From contig CANDJC010000020.1 of NCBI GenBank assembly GCA_947384955.1, positions 1 to 49,635 of the forward strand: a stretch of DNA of 49,635 nucleotides, written 5' to 3'. The notes under the pieces are model-generated. The model did no database searches and was not told where the DNA came from. It saw only the letters and a list, made by a program, of their open reading frames with translations. A program made the translations under genes and the position numbers. Origin of the DNA: an uncultured Eubacterium sp. Lineage in GTDB: Bacteria > Bacillota > Clostridia > Lachnospirales > Lachnospiraceae. Below, one piece after another: positions 7,814 through 16,357 of this stretch (the first letter of the stretch is position 1; every line of letters starts with the position of its first letter).

Positions 7814-10800
7814 ATGGACTTTTTGGATAAGAGAGTCATGGTAATCTGCCAGGAACTGGAAAAGCTTAAGGTAAAGCAGCGGTTTCCGATTCGGGAATGG
7901 CAGTACAAAGAAGGATTTTTTCTGACGCCGGAGGAAGCGGCCGCAGATGCCGGGGAATGGAGCGTATTTGACAGCGGCTCTATGCACTGGTACGGGCCGG
8001 ACCGCCACTGCTGGTTCCAGGTAACGTATACGGTGCCGAAGGAGCTGGACGGGAAACGCATGTGGCTGCATGCAGGCACGCAGATTGACGAAGCGGACTT
8101 TGGCAGGAACCCGCAGTTTCTGCTGTTTGTAAACGGGGAGCCGGTTCAGGGCATGGATATAAACCATATGGACGTGCTGCTGCGCGAAAAGGCAGACGCC
8201 GGGGAAACACTGGATATCCAGCTGCAGGCATATACCGGAACGCTGCACAGCGAGTTTGCGCTCAGGGCCGAAATGCAGGAAATCGATGCGGATATCGAAA
8301 AGCTGTATTATGATTTGTGGGTGCCGCTTGCTGCATTTCCGCGCATGGAGCCGGAAAGCCAGGACAGGCTGGCGCTGACGCATGCTTTGAATGAAACGGT
8401 GAATCTGCTGGATTTGCGGACACCGTATTCGCAGGAATTTTATCAGTCTGTTTATGCGGCGCTTGACTATATCCGTGAAAATCTGTATGCAGCGCTTGGC
8501 GGATGGGAGGAAATCACTGCTTCGTGCATCGGGCATACGCATATTGATGTGGCATGGTGGTGGACGGTTGCGCAGACAAAGGAAAAGACAGCCAGAAGCT
8601 TTTCCACGGTTTTAAAGCTGATGGAGGAATACCCGGATTATCATTTTATGTCCAGCCAGCCGCAGCTTTACTGGTTTTTAAAGGAGCGCTATCCAAAGCA
8701 GTTTGAAAAAATCAAAGAGCGCGTAAAGGAAGGACGCTGGGAGGCGGAAGGCGGCATGTGGGTAGAGGCCGACTGCAACCTGACAAGCGGGGAATCGCTG
8801 GTGCGCCAGTTTCTGCACGGAAAACGCTTTTTCAAAGAAGAATTCGGCGTGGATAACCGGATTTTGTGGCTGCCGGATGTGTTTGGATACAGCGGCGCGC
8901 TGCCGCAGATTATGAAAAAGTGCGGGATTGACTATTTTATGACGACAAAGCTGGCATGGAACCAGTTCAATAAAGTGCCATATGACACGATGCGCTGGAG
9001 AGGCATCGACGGTTCGGAAGTGCTTACGTATCTGGTTACGACGCTCGATGTCGGACAGCCGGTGGAAAACTTCTTTACCACATACAACGGAGTTCTGCAT
9101 CCGGATTCAATTATGGGCGGCTGGAAACGGTATCAGAATAAAGATATCAATGACGATATTTTAATCTGCTATGGATACGGCGACGGAGGCGGAGGCCCGG
9201 ACCGCAGAATGCTTGAAACTTCCAAAAGAATGCAGAAAGGCATCCGGGGAATTCCGAAGGTGCGCCAGGTATTTGCAAGGCAGTTTTTTGACGAATTAAA
9301 CGAACGGGTCAGAGACGACAGAAGGCTTCCGGTCTGGGAAGGGGAGCTGTATTTTGAATACCACAGGGGCACCTATACTTCGATGGCGCGCAATAAGCGT
9401 TCCAACCGCAAAGCAGAATTTGCGCTGATGGATTTGGAGCTCTTAGCGGTGCTGGCCTGCGGTCTGATTCCGCAGGCGCTGCATGGAAATCCGCTGCCTT
9501 ATCCGTCAAAAGAGCTGGATGCGGTCTGGAAAACGGTGCTGTTAAACCAGTTCCATGATATTCTGCCAGGCTCGAGCATTCATGAGGTATATGAAGTTAC
9601 CAGACAGGAATATGCGCAGACGGATGCGCAGATAAAAGCGCTGACAAAAGAACGCATGCAGGCGGTGGCCGGAGAAGGCGAAGGCGTGACGGTATTCAAT
9701 ACGGCCGGAAGCGTCCGCAGCGATATTGTGATGCTCGGCGCGGCAGGCGAAGGCGTACAGGCGTTATCAGACGGTGAAGGAAATCTGTATCCGGTGCAGC
9801 AGACCGGGGACGGCGCCGCAGTGTATATTAAAAACCTGCCTGCAAAGGGCTGCCGTACGTTTGCGAAAGTAAAAGAAACCATACAGGCGGACACACCGTT
9901 TGTACTGACCGGGGACAGAATGCTGGACACGCCGTTTTACCGGATTAAACTGGATGAAAACGGACTGTTTATAAGCATTTATGATAAAGAAAACGACAGG
10001 GAAGTATTACAGCAGGGCAGGCGGGCAAATCTGATACGCATGTATGAGGATAAGCCGATTTATTATGACAACTGGGATATTGATATTTACTATACGGAAA
10101 AATTCTGGGATGCAGACAGGCTGGAATCGATGGAATGGAGCCAGGCCGGACCGGTGCGCATAACACTGATGCAGACAAGAAACATCAGCCGCTCGTTCAT
10201 CCGCCAGAAGATTCATTTCTATGCGGACAGCAGGAGAATTGATTTTGAAACATATGCGGACTGGAAAGAGCACCAGCATCTTTTAAAAGTTCATTTTCCG
10301 GTGGATATCCATACAGACGAGGCGTCGTTTGACATTCAGTTCGGCAGTCTGACGCGCAAGACGCACAGCAACACGAGCTGGGATAAGGCGCGTTTCGAAA
10401 GCTGCGGACAGAAATGGATGGATGTATCCGAAGGGCATTACGGAGTCAGCCTGTTAAACGACTGCAAGTACGGACATTCCGTAAAGGACGCAGATATCGC
10501 TCTGACACTGATTAAATCCGGCATCGAGCCGAATCCGGCGGCGGATCAGGAAGAGCATTATTTTACGTACGCCCTTTATCCGCATGCCGGGGGCTGGCGG
10601 GAAGCAGGGACGGTACGGGAAGCATACCAGCTCAACCAGCCGGCGCTTGTAACAGACGGCGGACAGCCGGGCAGCTGCTATTCCCTCGCTGCTGTGGATA
10701 AGGAAAATATTGTGCTGGAAACAGTCAAGGCTGCGGAAGACGGCACGGGTACGGTATACCGCATGTATGAATCGGAAAATGCAAAAACAAAGGCGCATCT

Positions 10801-10936
10801 GACCGTGAACCAGCCGTTTACAAAGGCTTATATCTGCAATCTGCTCGAAGAGGTGCAGGAGGAAGCGCAGACAGACGGAAACCGGATTGCGTTTTCATGC
10901 AGAGCTTATGAAATTGTGACAATTAAGACGGTGTAA
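7814..10936 (+). CDS. GH38 alpha-mannosidase
   Basis: A 1040-residue cytoplasmic alpha-mannosidase, starting behind AGGAGGG. The order is that of bacterial GH38: an N-terminal beta domain (about 1-220), the catalytic domain, then the C-terminal beta-sandwich domains (about 620-1040). The zinc motif His243-x-Asp245 lies in 'HTHIDVAWWWT'. The nucleophile Asp355 lies in 'LPDVFGYSGALPQI', and the family motif 'NQFHDILPGSSIHEVYE' is present. It would release alpha-linked mannose from oligosaccharides entering the cell. Together with GH130 (beta-mannose) and the ROK/isomerase fusion it forms a complete mannoside-to-fructose-6-phosphate route. No transporter is present in the operon. Confidence 0.93.
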   Translation: MDFLDKRVMVICQELEKLKVKQRFPIREWQYKEGFFLTPEEAAADAGEWSVFDSGSMHWYGPDRHCWFQVTYTVPKELDGKRMWLHAGTQIDEADFGRNPQFLLFVNGEPVQGMDINHMDVLLREKADAGETLDIQLQAYTGTLHSEFALRAEMQEIDADIEKLYYDLWVPLAAFPRMEPESQDRLALTHALNETVNLLDLRTPYSQEFYQSVYAALDYIRENLYAALGGWEEITASCIGHTHIDVAWWWTVAQTKEKTARSFSTVLKLMEEYPDYHFMSSQPQLYWFLKERYPKQFEKIKERVKEGRWEAEGGMWVEADCNLTSGESLVRQFLHGKRFFKEEFGVDNRILWLPDVFGYSGALPQIMKKCGIDYFMTTKLAWNQFNKVPYDTMRWRGIDGSEVLTYLVTTLDVGQPVENFFTTYNGVLHPDSIMGGWKRYQNKDINDDILICYGYGDGGGGPDRRMLETSKRMQKGIRGIPKVRQVFARQFFDELNERVRDDRRLPVWEGELYFEYHRGTYTSMARNKRSNRKAEFALMDLELLAVLACGLIPQALHGNPLPYPSKELDAVWKTVLLNQFHDILPGSSIHEVYEVTRQEYAQTDAQIKALTKERMQAVAGEGEGVTVFNTAGSVRSDIVMLGAAGEGVQALSDGEGNLYPVQQTGDGAAVYIKNLPAKGCRTFAKVKETIQADTPFVLTGDRMLDTPFYRIKLDENGLFISIYDKENDREVLQQGRRANLIRMYEDKPIYYDNWDIDIYYTEKFWDADRLESMEWSQAGPVRITLMQTRNISRSFIRQKIHFYADSRRIDFETYADWKEHQHLLKVHFPVDIHTDEASFDIQFGSLTRKTHSNTSWDKARFESCGQKWMDVSEGHYGVSLLNDCKYGHSVKDADIALTLIKSGIEPNPAADQEEHYFTYALYPHAGGWREAGTVREAYQLNQPALVTDGGQPGSCYSLAAVDKENIVLETVKAAEDGTGTVYRMYESENAKTKAHLTVNQPFTKAYICNLLEEVQEEAQTDGNRIAFSCRAYEIVTIKTV

Positions 10937-11115
10937 GGAAATATCAGATTTCATGCAGCCGGCACTGTCAGGAGCGCTGTCTAAAGCTGCAGCGGAGCAT
11001 TCGGTGCATGGAAAGAAAAAGCTGAAATCCGGGAACAGATGTCTGCGGACAGCGGCAGGATTTGGCGGAATGGGACGCTGGAAGTCTGAAGAGCCAGAGA
11101 AAGGAAGAATTCGTG

Positions 11116-13110
11116 ATGGAACATAAAAATAAGGTGATTATCGGCATTGACCTTGGAGGAACCGGGATTAAAATCGGAATTGTGGATCAGGAGTACGAGA
11201 TACTGGCGCAGACATCCATACCGACAAACGCAGAAAGACCATGGCAGCAGATTATCGCAGACATGGGAAATACAGCGGCAAAGCTGTTAAAAGACAGCGG
11301 GTATGAATTTTCAGACTGTCTCGGTGCAGGCGCAGGGTGCCCGGGGACCATTGACAGTGCAGACGGTACAGTGCTGTATTCCAATAATATCCGCTGGGAC
11401 CATGTGCCGTTTGCGGCAGAATTAAAAAAATACCTTCCGCTTCCGGTTTATATCAATAACGATGCAAACTGCGCCGCGCTCGGCGAAGTGGCAAAAGGAG
11501 CCGCAAAGGGCTTGAAAAACGCAGTCTTTTTAACACTGGGAACAGGCGTCGGCGGCGGAATTGTCATAGACGGCAGAATCTTTGAAGGCGGTCATCCGGG
11601 CGGAGCGGAGCTGGGCCATATCAAAGCCGCGGATGAGGGCAGGCTTTGCACCTGTGGCAGGACAGACTGCCTGGAGGCGTATGCATCGGCAACAGCTTTA
11701 ATCAAAGATGCAAAAGAAATGGCGCGCAAAAATCCCGATTCCATGCTCTGGCAGCTGTGCGGACACGACCTTTGCAATATGAATGCAAAAATCCCGTTTG
11801 ACGCGGCACAGGCAGGAGATGCCTGCGGCAAAAAGCTGACAGAAAATTACATCCGGTATCTGGCTGACGGGATTACAGACCTTGCCAATATTTTCCGGCC
11901 GGATATCATTGTGCTCGGAGGCGGAGTATGTGCGCAGGGCGAAAATCTGACAGGGCCGCTGAATGCTTATCTGAAAGCGAACTGCTTCGGGACAGACTCT
12001 GCATATATCCCGAAAGCCGTAACGGCTCAAAACGGAAATGCTGCCGGCATTATCGGAGCAGCAAGCCTGGTGGGAATGCAGAATGTTCAAAATGCAGCAG
12101 AGTCAGGGTCTGGTATACAGAATGCGGATAGCGGAGCTGCGCAGAAGGAAATTTTGTTTCTGGAGCCGGTCTGTACACAGAATATCTGGGGAGGCAGCCG
12201 TCTGAAGGATGAATTTCACTATCTGGGAGCAGGAGAGCATACCGGGGAATGCTGGGGGATTTCCGCGCATCCGAACGGCGACGGAGCCATTAAAAACGGA
12301 AGGTTTGCCGGATGCAGGCTTTCTGTGGTATGGGAGAAGCACCCGGAGTATTTCGGAAATTATGCCAGCGACCGTCTGCCTTTGATGGTGAAAATTATTG
12401 ATGCAAAAGAAGATTTAAGCATTCAGGTACATCCGGATGACGCTTATGCGAAGGTTCATGAAAACGGTTCTTTCGGAAAGACCGAGTGCTGGTATGTGCT
12501 TGACTGCAAAAAAGATGCTTCCCTGGTCATCGGACATCATGCAAAGACGAAGGAAGAACTGGTTTCCATGATTGAAACAGGCGCATGGAAAGAATTCATC
12601 CGAGAGGTTCCGATTAAAAAAGACGATTTCATTCAGATAGACCCTGGCACGGTGCATGCGATTAAAGGCGGGAGCCTGATTTTGGAAACGCAGCAAAACA
12701 GCGACGTCACCTACCGTCTTTATGATTATGACCGGCTCTCGAACGGAAAGCCGAGAGAGCTGCATCTGCAAAAAAGCATCGATGTGATAAATGTTCCTGC
12801 TAAAGATGCGGCGCAGAGCGTCGTTTCAGCGAAAGGGCTTGCAAAGAATCAGCTGAATGAGCTTTACCGCTGTGCTTATTACAGAATCTTTAAGCTGGAT
12901 GTGGACGGAGAAATGCAGCTGCACGAAATGGAACAGGAAAAAGGATGGCCGTTTCTTTTGATGTCTGTACTGGAAGGAAGCGGGTGGATAGACAGCTATC
13001 CGTTAACAAAAGGCAGCCATCTGATTGTGCCTTATGGATACGGAAGCCTGTGCCTGAAAGGGAAAATGAGCCTGATGGCATCTGTGCCGGGAGATGCCGG
13101 GCAGTTTTAA
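11116..13110 (+). CDS. Fusion of a ROK-family sugar kinase and a type I mannose-6-phosphate isomerase
   Basis: One uninterrupted 664-residue frame; ATG 11116 is preferred because AAGGAAG precedes it and the kinase fold begins at once (a longer open frame starts at 11062). Residues 1-315 are a ROK kinase: ATP motif DLGGTG at 12-17, 'NNDANCAALGE', 'LTLGTGVGGGIV', and the zinc motif Cys178-x-Cys180...Cys185 ('CTCGRTDCLE'). After a linker of about 25 residues, 340-660 is a class I phosphomannose isomerase. Its metal ligands are Gln437 and His439 (QVHPDD), Glu457 (KTECWY) and His514 (GTVHAI). The natural reading is that the kinase makes mannose-6-phosphate and the isomerase converts it to fructose-6-phosphate. 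A glucokinase or fructokinase specificity cannot be excluded. The 179-base gap after GH38 shows no clear promoter. Confidence 0.88.
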   Translation: MEHKNKVIIGIDLGGTGIKIGIVDQEYEILAQTSIPTNAERPWQQIIADMGNTAAKLLKDSGYEFSDCLGAGAGCPGTIDSADGTVLYSNNIRWDHVPFAAELKKYLPLPVYINNDANCAALGEVAKGAAKGLKNAVFLTLGTGVGGGIVIDGRIFEGGHPGGAELGHIKAADEGRLCTCGRTDCLEAYASATALIKDAKEMARKNPDSMLWQLCGHDLCNMNAKIPFDAAQAGDACGKKLTENYIRYLADGITDLANIFRPDIIVLGGGVCAQGENLTGPLNAYLKANCFGTDSAYIPKAVTAQNGNAAGIIGAASLVGMQNVQNAAESGSGIQNADSGAAQKEILFLEPVCTQNIWGGSRLKDEFHYLGAGEHTGECWGISAHPNGDGAIKNGRFAGCRLSVVWEKHPEYFGNYASDRLPLMVKIIDAKEDLSIQVHPDDAYAKVHENGSFGKTECWYVLDCKKDASLVIGHHAKTKEELVSMIETGAWKEFIREVPIKKDDFIQIDPGTVHAIKGGSLILETQQNSDVTYRLYDYDRLSNGKPRELHLQKSIDVINVPAKDAAQSVVSAKGLAKNQLNELYRCAYYRIFKLDVDGEMQLHEMEQEKGWPFLLMSVLEGSGWIDSYPLTKGSHLIVPYGYGSLCLKGKMSLMASVPGDAGQF

Positions 13111-13148
13111 ATTGGAGGCAGCCGGGGAAACAGAGCCGGTATGCAGGG

Positions 13149-13176
13149 ATTAGAGATTAGAGATTAGAGATAGAGA
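13149..13176. repeat. Short tandem repeat (7-bp unit)
   Basis: Three direct copies of ATTAGAG (13149-13169) are followed by a partial ATAGAGA. They lie between the stop of the kinase-isomerase gene and the terminator hairpin. This is probably a slippage-prone spacer. Confidence 0.7.
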
Positions 13177-13217
13177 ACACCGCCCTTTGTACTTTTAGCA
13201 AGTGCCGGGACGGTGTT
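13176..13217. terminator. Terminator between convergent genes
   Basis: Stem AACACCG / CGGTGTT with a 28-base interior, followed by TTTATC on the plus strand. It sits between the end of the plus-strand mannoside operon and the end of the minus-strand racemase gene and could serve both. Confidence 0.6.
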
Positions 13218-13231
13218 TTATCATTGCCATA

Positions 13232-13927
13232 TTATTCTTCAAACATATAAGCAAGAATCCCCTGAATATGGTATTTTACCGTGTCAAATACCGGAACAGG
13301 GAGTTTTTCATTCGCATACAGCAAAGGCAGTTCCGTACATCCTAATATAACACCCTCAATGTGCTCTTCGGTAATCATGCGCCCAATAATTTGATTTATC
13401 TGCGCTCTCGAGCTGTCATTTACAATTCCAAATTCCAGTTCCTGTGCAATAATCCTATCGATAAGAATGCGTTCCTCTTCTTTCGGAATGACGGTCTGTA
13501 TGCCGTGTTCTGCAAATAAAACCGAAAACCGTTCCTGTTCCATTGTCATCCGGATGCCAAGCCAGGCAGCCTTTTGAATACCGGCGGCATTTAGTGCGTT
13601 ACAGACAGGTTCTGTAATGCTGAGCAGCGGAATGTGTGCCTTTTGTCTGAGTATGTCGAAAACAGCATGGGGCGTATTCGCAGCAAGAACAGCAAAATCA
13701 GCTCCGGCCCTTTCCAGGTTAAAAATGCCTGCAAGCAGGTAATCTGCCAGGGCGTCATACTGTTTTGTGCTGCAGTAGTGCAGCATTTCATAGATGTTGA
13801 CGGTTTCTATTGTAAGGGCCGGGAAATAGCCGTTTTTATCTTTTTTCTGGTATGCGGATGCAATTTCTTTATAATAAAGCAGTGTAGATTCCGGGCCCAT
13901 TCCGCCGAGAATTCCTAATTTTTTCAT
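13232..13927 (-). CDS. Aspartate/glutamate racemase-family protein lacking the first catalytic cysteine
   Basis: A 231-residue protein; ATG 13927 is chosen because GGAAAGGAAG precedes it. It has the family opening 'KKLGILGGMGPESTLLYY' and the second half-site 'GVILGCTELPLL' (Cys197). The first half-site, normally with Cys before 'NT', reads 'AANTPHAVF', so Ala83 occupies the cysteine position. Family members use two opposed cysteines to racemise amino acids. Loss of one suggests a one-base mechanism, another substrate or a lyase/isomerase role. The gene is followed upstream by an M20 peptidase on the same strand (57-base gap), so amino-acid or peptide metabolism is likely. Confidence 0.85.
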   Translation of the reverse strand: MKKLGILGGMGPESTLLYYKEIASAYQKKDKNGYFPALTIETVNIYEMLHYCSTKQYDALADYLLAGIFNLERAGADFAVLAANTPHAVFDILRQKAHIPLLSITEPVCNALNAAGIQKAAWLGIRMTMEQERFSVLFAEHGIQTVIPKEEERILIDRIIAQELEFGIVNDSSRAQINQIIGRMITEEHIEGVILGCTELPLLYANEKLPVPVFDTVKYHIQGILAYMFEE

Positions 13928-13984
13928 AGACTGACTTCCTTTCCTATGTATCTGACTCACTGTGCTGTTCTTAGCAGATGCTGG

Positions 13985-15427
13985 TTAACAGTTTTCCATC
14001 AGGCGTACATAAAACTCTGCTGTTTTTACAAGGGTTTTTACCGGGACCCGTTCGTTATTGCCGTGAATCATGGCCCGTTCTTCTTTGGAGAGCTTCATGG
14101 CAGAAAATTTATATACCCGGTCCGTAATCCTGCAGTAATGCCAGGAATCACTGCAGGCCATCATCAGATAAGGCGCCACCAGGGAATCTTTCCACGTATC
14201 TGCAACAGCCTGGCACAGACGCTTCCATTCTTTGCAGGAGGTGTCCGACTCCTTCGATGGATTTCTTCCTTCAAAAACCGTCACTTTGATATTCGGATTA
14301 TGGATAACCTGTTCCAGATAAGCGCGGGCAGATTCAACGGTATCGGTTCCAATCAGGCGCAGATTCATTCCGACAGAGGCTTTCGGGGGTATGACATTAA
14401 AGGCTTTGCTGCCCTGCATTTTTGTCATGGCACAGGTCGTCCGCAGCATGGCGTTCAGCTCGCCGCCGGATTTGCGGCATACTCTGTCAAACAGTCCCTC
14501 AAAACACCAGAGGTTTGCAAACAAAAGCTTATACGCAAAAGAAGAATGGCGCCCGAGCACATCGAGCATTTCTTTTACAGGCTTTGTGAACTGCCTTTTA
14601 AAAGGATGATTTTCCACATCGGTGACAGCCTGTGCGAGCTCGCCTACAATCGTATGCACCGGAGGCATGGAAGCGTGGCCGCCGCTGCTTTTGGCATGAA
14701 ATTCAATGTTCGTCAGGCCTTTTTCTGCAATTCCAATCAGGGCGCATTCCTTTGTGACGCCGGGGAATACATTTTCTACCACAGCGCCGCCCTCATCGAG
14801 AACCATTGCCGGATGAATATCCTGATTCTCAAACCAGTCCACAATTGCGGGACAGGAAGGGCCGTTGATTTCTTCCTGGCCGGAAAAAGCAAAATACAAA
14901 TCATGCTGCGGCGTAAATCCTTCGGAAATCAGTTTTTCAGCTGCTTCCAGAATGCCGCACAGCGTTCCTTTCGTATCCAGTGTCCCGCGTCCCCACAGCA
15001 CGCCGTCTTCTAAAATTCCTTCAAACGCCGGTTTTTCCCACTGGGATTCCTCCGCCGGAACGACATCATAATGTGACATCAGCACAACGGGACTGCCCGC
15101 TTTCTGTCCTTTCCAGTGATACAGAATGCCGTTTACACCCAGAAACTGACGTTCACATTTTTTATGAATCTCAGGATACAGCTTCACAAGCAGATTTCGG
15201 AATTTTTCAAATTCCTCCTCGCAGATGAGCGATGCATCCTGATAGGAAACCGTTTTGCAGCGGAGCATTTCCTGCATGTCGGAGATAATTTTTTGTTCAT
15301 TTAAGGGAATTTCTTTTTCGGATGGCACGGGCTGCGGTTTTGGGGTAAAGCGTACTGCGCGGATGATGATGACTGCGAGAAATATTAAAATTGCTGCAGC
15401 GATGATGGATAATGTGTAGCATAGCAT
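13985..15427 (-). CDS. M20-family metallopeptidase with N-terminal membrane anchor
   Basis: A 480-residue protein starting behind AAGGA. Residues 5-25 form one membrane helix, followed by a Pro-rich linker; the catalytic part then resembles the PM20D1/carboxypeptidase group of M20. Metal and catalytic positions are visible: His119 and Asp121 (SHYDVVP), Asp151 (GRGTLDTKG), Glu185-Glu186 (SGQEEINGP), Asp211 (VLDEGG) and a C-terminal His in 'MIHGNNERV'. A dimerisation domain lies between ('GHASMPPVHT'). It would hydrolyse peptides or N-acyl amino acids at the membrane. The racemase homologue follows downstream. The two small membrane proteins further upstream may be its transporter but are separated by a repeat block. 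Confidence 0.9.
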   Translation of the reverse strand: MLCYTLSIIAAAILIFLAVIIIRAVRFTPKPQPVPSEKEIPLNEQKIISDMQEMLRCKTVSYQDASLICEEEFEKFRNLLVKLYPEIHKKCERQFLGVNGILYHWKGQKAGSPVVLMSHYDVVPAEESQWEKPAFEGILEDGVLWGRGTLDTKGTLCGILEAAEKLISEGFTPQHDLYFAFSGQEEINGPSCPAIVDWFENQDIHPAMVLDEGGAVVENVFPGVTKECALIGIAEKGLTNIEFHAKSSGGHASMPPVHTIVGELAQAVTDVENHPFKRQFTKPVKEMLDVLGRHSSFAYKLLFANLWCFEGLFDRVCRKSGGELNAMLRTTCAMTKMQGSKAFNVIPPKASVGMNLRLIGTDTVESARAYLEQVIHNPNIKVTVFEGRNPSKESDTSCKEWKRLCQAVADTWKDSLVAPYLMMACSDSWHYCRITDRVYKFSAMKLSKEERAMIHGNNERVPVKTLVKTAEFYVRLMENC

Positions 15428-15490
15428 AATTTTTCCTTCTTTCTACTTTATTAATTTTCTTTTTTGGGGGGGGGCATTTTTGTGGCTGTG

Positions 15491-15742
15491 CGGACGCCGG
15501 GCGGCGGAGAGAGGTCCTGGCTTCCTGTTACGGCTCCAGAATGTTAAGAATCCCTAAGCATTCTGCGCTTACGTTTTGGCCCCGGACGGTCGCGGCACCT
15601 AGTTCGCCCTGGCCTGCAGCCAGCAGCTAAAGGTGCCGCTTCGGCTTCGCCGCCTGGTTATCTGGCAGAATGCTAAGGGATTCTAAACATTCTTCCAATG
15701 TAACAGGAAGCCAGGACCTCTCCCCGCCGCCCGGCTGGTTTT
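15491..15742 (+). repeat. Palindromic element copy A (long hairpin with conserved core)
   Basis: Outer arms 15496-15530 and 15701-15735 are complementary at 34 of 35 positions (one A-C mismatch). Inside them a second imperfect stem pairs 15535-15565 with 15664-15695, broken by A-A mismatches (AGAATGTTAAGAATCCCT against AGGGATTCTAAACATTCT). The head contains stem GCGGCACCT / AGGTGCCGC (15592-15600 / 15631-15639), with CTGGC...GCCAG inside and the GGC-TTC-GCC hairpin after it. Copies B, C and D share the core. Confidence 0.92.
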
Positions 15743-15776
15743 CATAAAGTTTTACTTGAAAAACTGTTCGTATATC

Positions 15777-16037
15777 TTATATCAGCATAATTGCAGTATA
15801 TCGTTGCTGGAAATATATATTAATTAAGATATCTTATATCAGCATACTAACAATATGCAGCCATCGAAAAGTCTGTCTGAAAGGCATCCTGTACCAGACA
15901 TGTTATATCATCATGCTGACAATATACAGCCATCGAAAAGTCTGTCTGTTGGCATCCTGTACCAGACATGTTATATCATCATACTGACAATATACAGCCA
16001 TTAAAAAGTCTGCCTGTAAAGCATCCTGCATCAGAAA
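15777..16037. repeat. Tandem 68-69-bp repeats between the two palindromic elements
   Basis: Three near-identical units begin with TTATATCA at 15834, 15903 and 15971, each continuing with '..AATATACAGCCAT' and 'AAAAGTCTG.CTG', then 'GCATCCTG.A.CAGA'. A degenerate partial unit begins at 15777. The periods are 69 and 68 bp. No coding frame or spacer diversity of a CRISPR type is present. Confidence 0.85.
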
Positions 16038-16076
16038 TATTCAGCCCAGCCGGAACAATATTCACGTAACACTTCT

Positions 16077-16328
16077 CGAAAACCAGCCGGGAGAGGGGAT
16101 TTGCCAGGGATTTCGGCGGCATTGGAAGAATGTTTAGAATCCCTTAGCATTCTGCCAGATAACCAGGCGGCGAAGCCGAAGCGGCACCTTTAGCTGCTGG
16201 CAGAAGGCCAGGGCGAACTAGGTGCCGCGACCGTCCGGGGCCAAAACGTAAATGCAGAATGCTTAGGGATTCTTAACATTCTGGAACAGCCGCCGAAATC
16301 CCTGGCAAATCCCCTCTCCCGGCGTCCG
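16077..16328 (-). repeat. Palindromic element copy B (inverted relative to A)
   Basis: Outer arms 16086-16120 and 16289-16323 are perfectly complementary over 35 bp. Their sequence differs from the arms of copy A over most of its length beyond the shared GCCGGG end. The core (16121-16288) is nearly identical to the reverse complement of copy A's core, including the AGAATGTTAAGAATCCCT / AGGGATTCTAAACATTCT stem and the GCGGCACCT / AGGTGCCGC head. Confidence 0.93.
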
Positions 16329-16357
16329 GTTAGCCAAGCATCCCCCCTCTGAGTATT

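Larger units (their letters stand above)
15428..16357. other. 0.9-kb gene-free repeat block
   Basis: No gene is supported here. The block consists of a palindromic element in plus orientation (15491-15742), an AT-rich spacer with 68-69-bp tandem repeats (15777-16037), and a second palindromic element in minus orientation (16077-16328). G-runs (near 15468-15477) and C-runs (near 16341-16346) lie just outside the two outer ends, so similarity extends slightly beyond the hairpins. Confidence 0.85.

Noticed and set aside
13946-15013. Long plus-strand ORF (355 codons) opposite the M20 gene
   Set aside because: It lies antisense to a clear M20 peptidase with all catalytic motifs; the Cys/His/Arg-rich product is typical of an antisense shadow.
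15491-15742. Reading copy A simply as a transcription terminator
   Set aside because: It is about 250 bp with a structured conserved core and several family copies, far beyond an intrinsic terminator, although it may still affect transcription.
15777-16037. Possible CRISPR-like array from the regularly spaced repeats
   Set aside because: The whole 68-69-bp unit repeats with little variation; there are no unique spacers and no cas genes.
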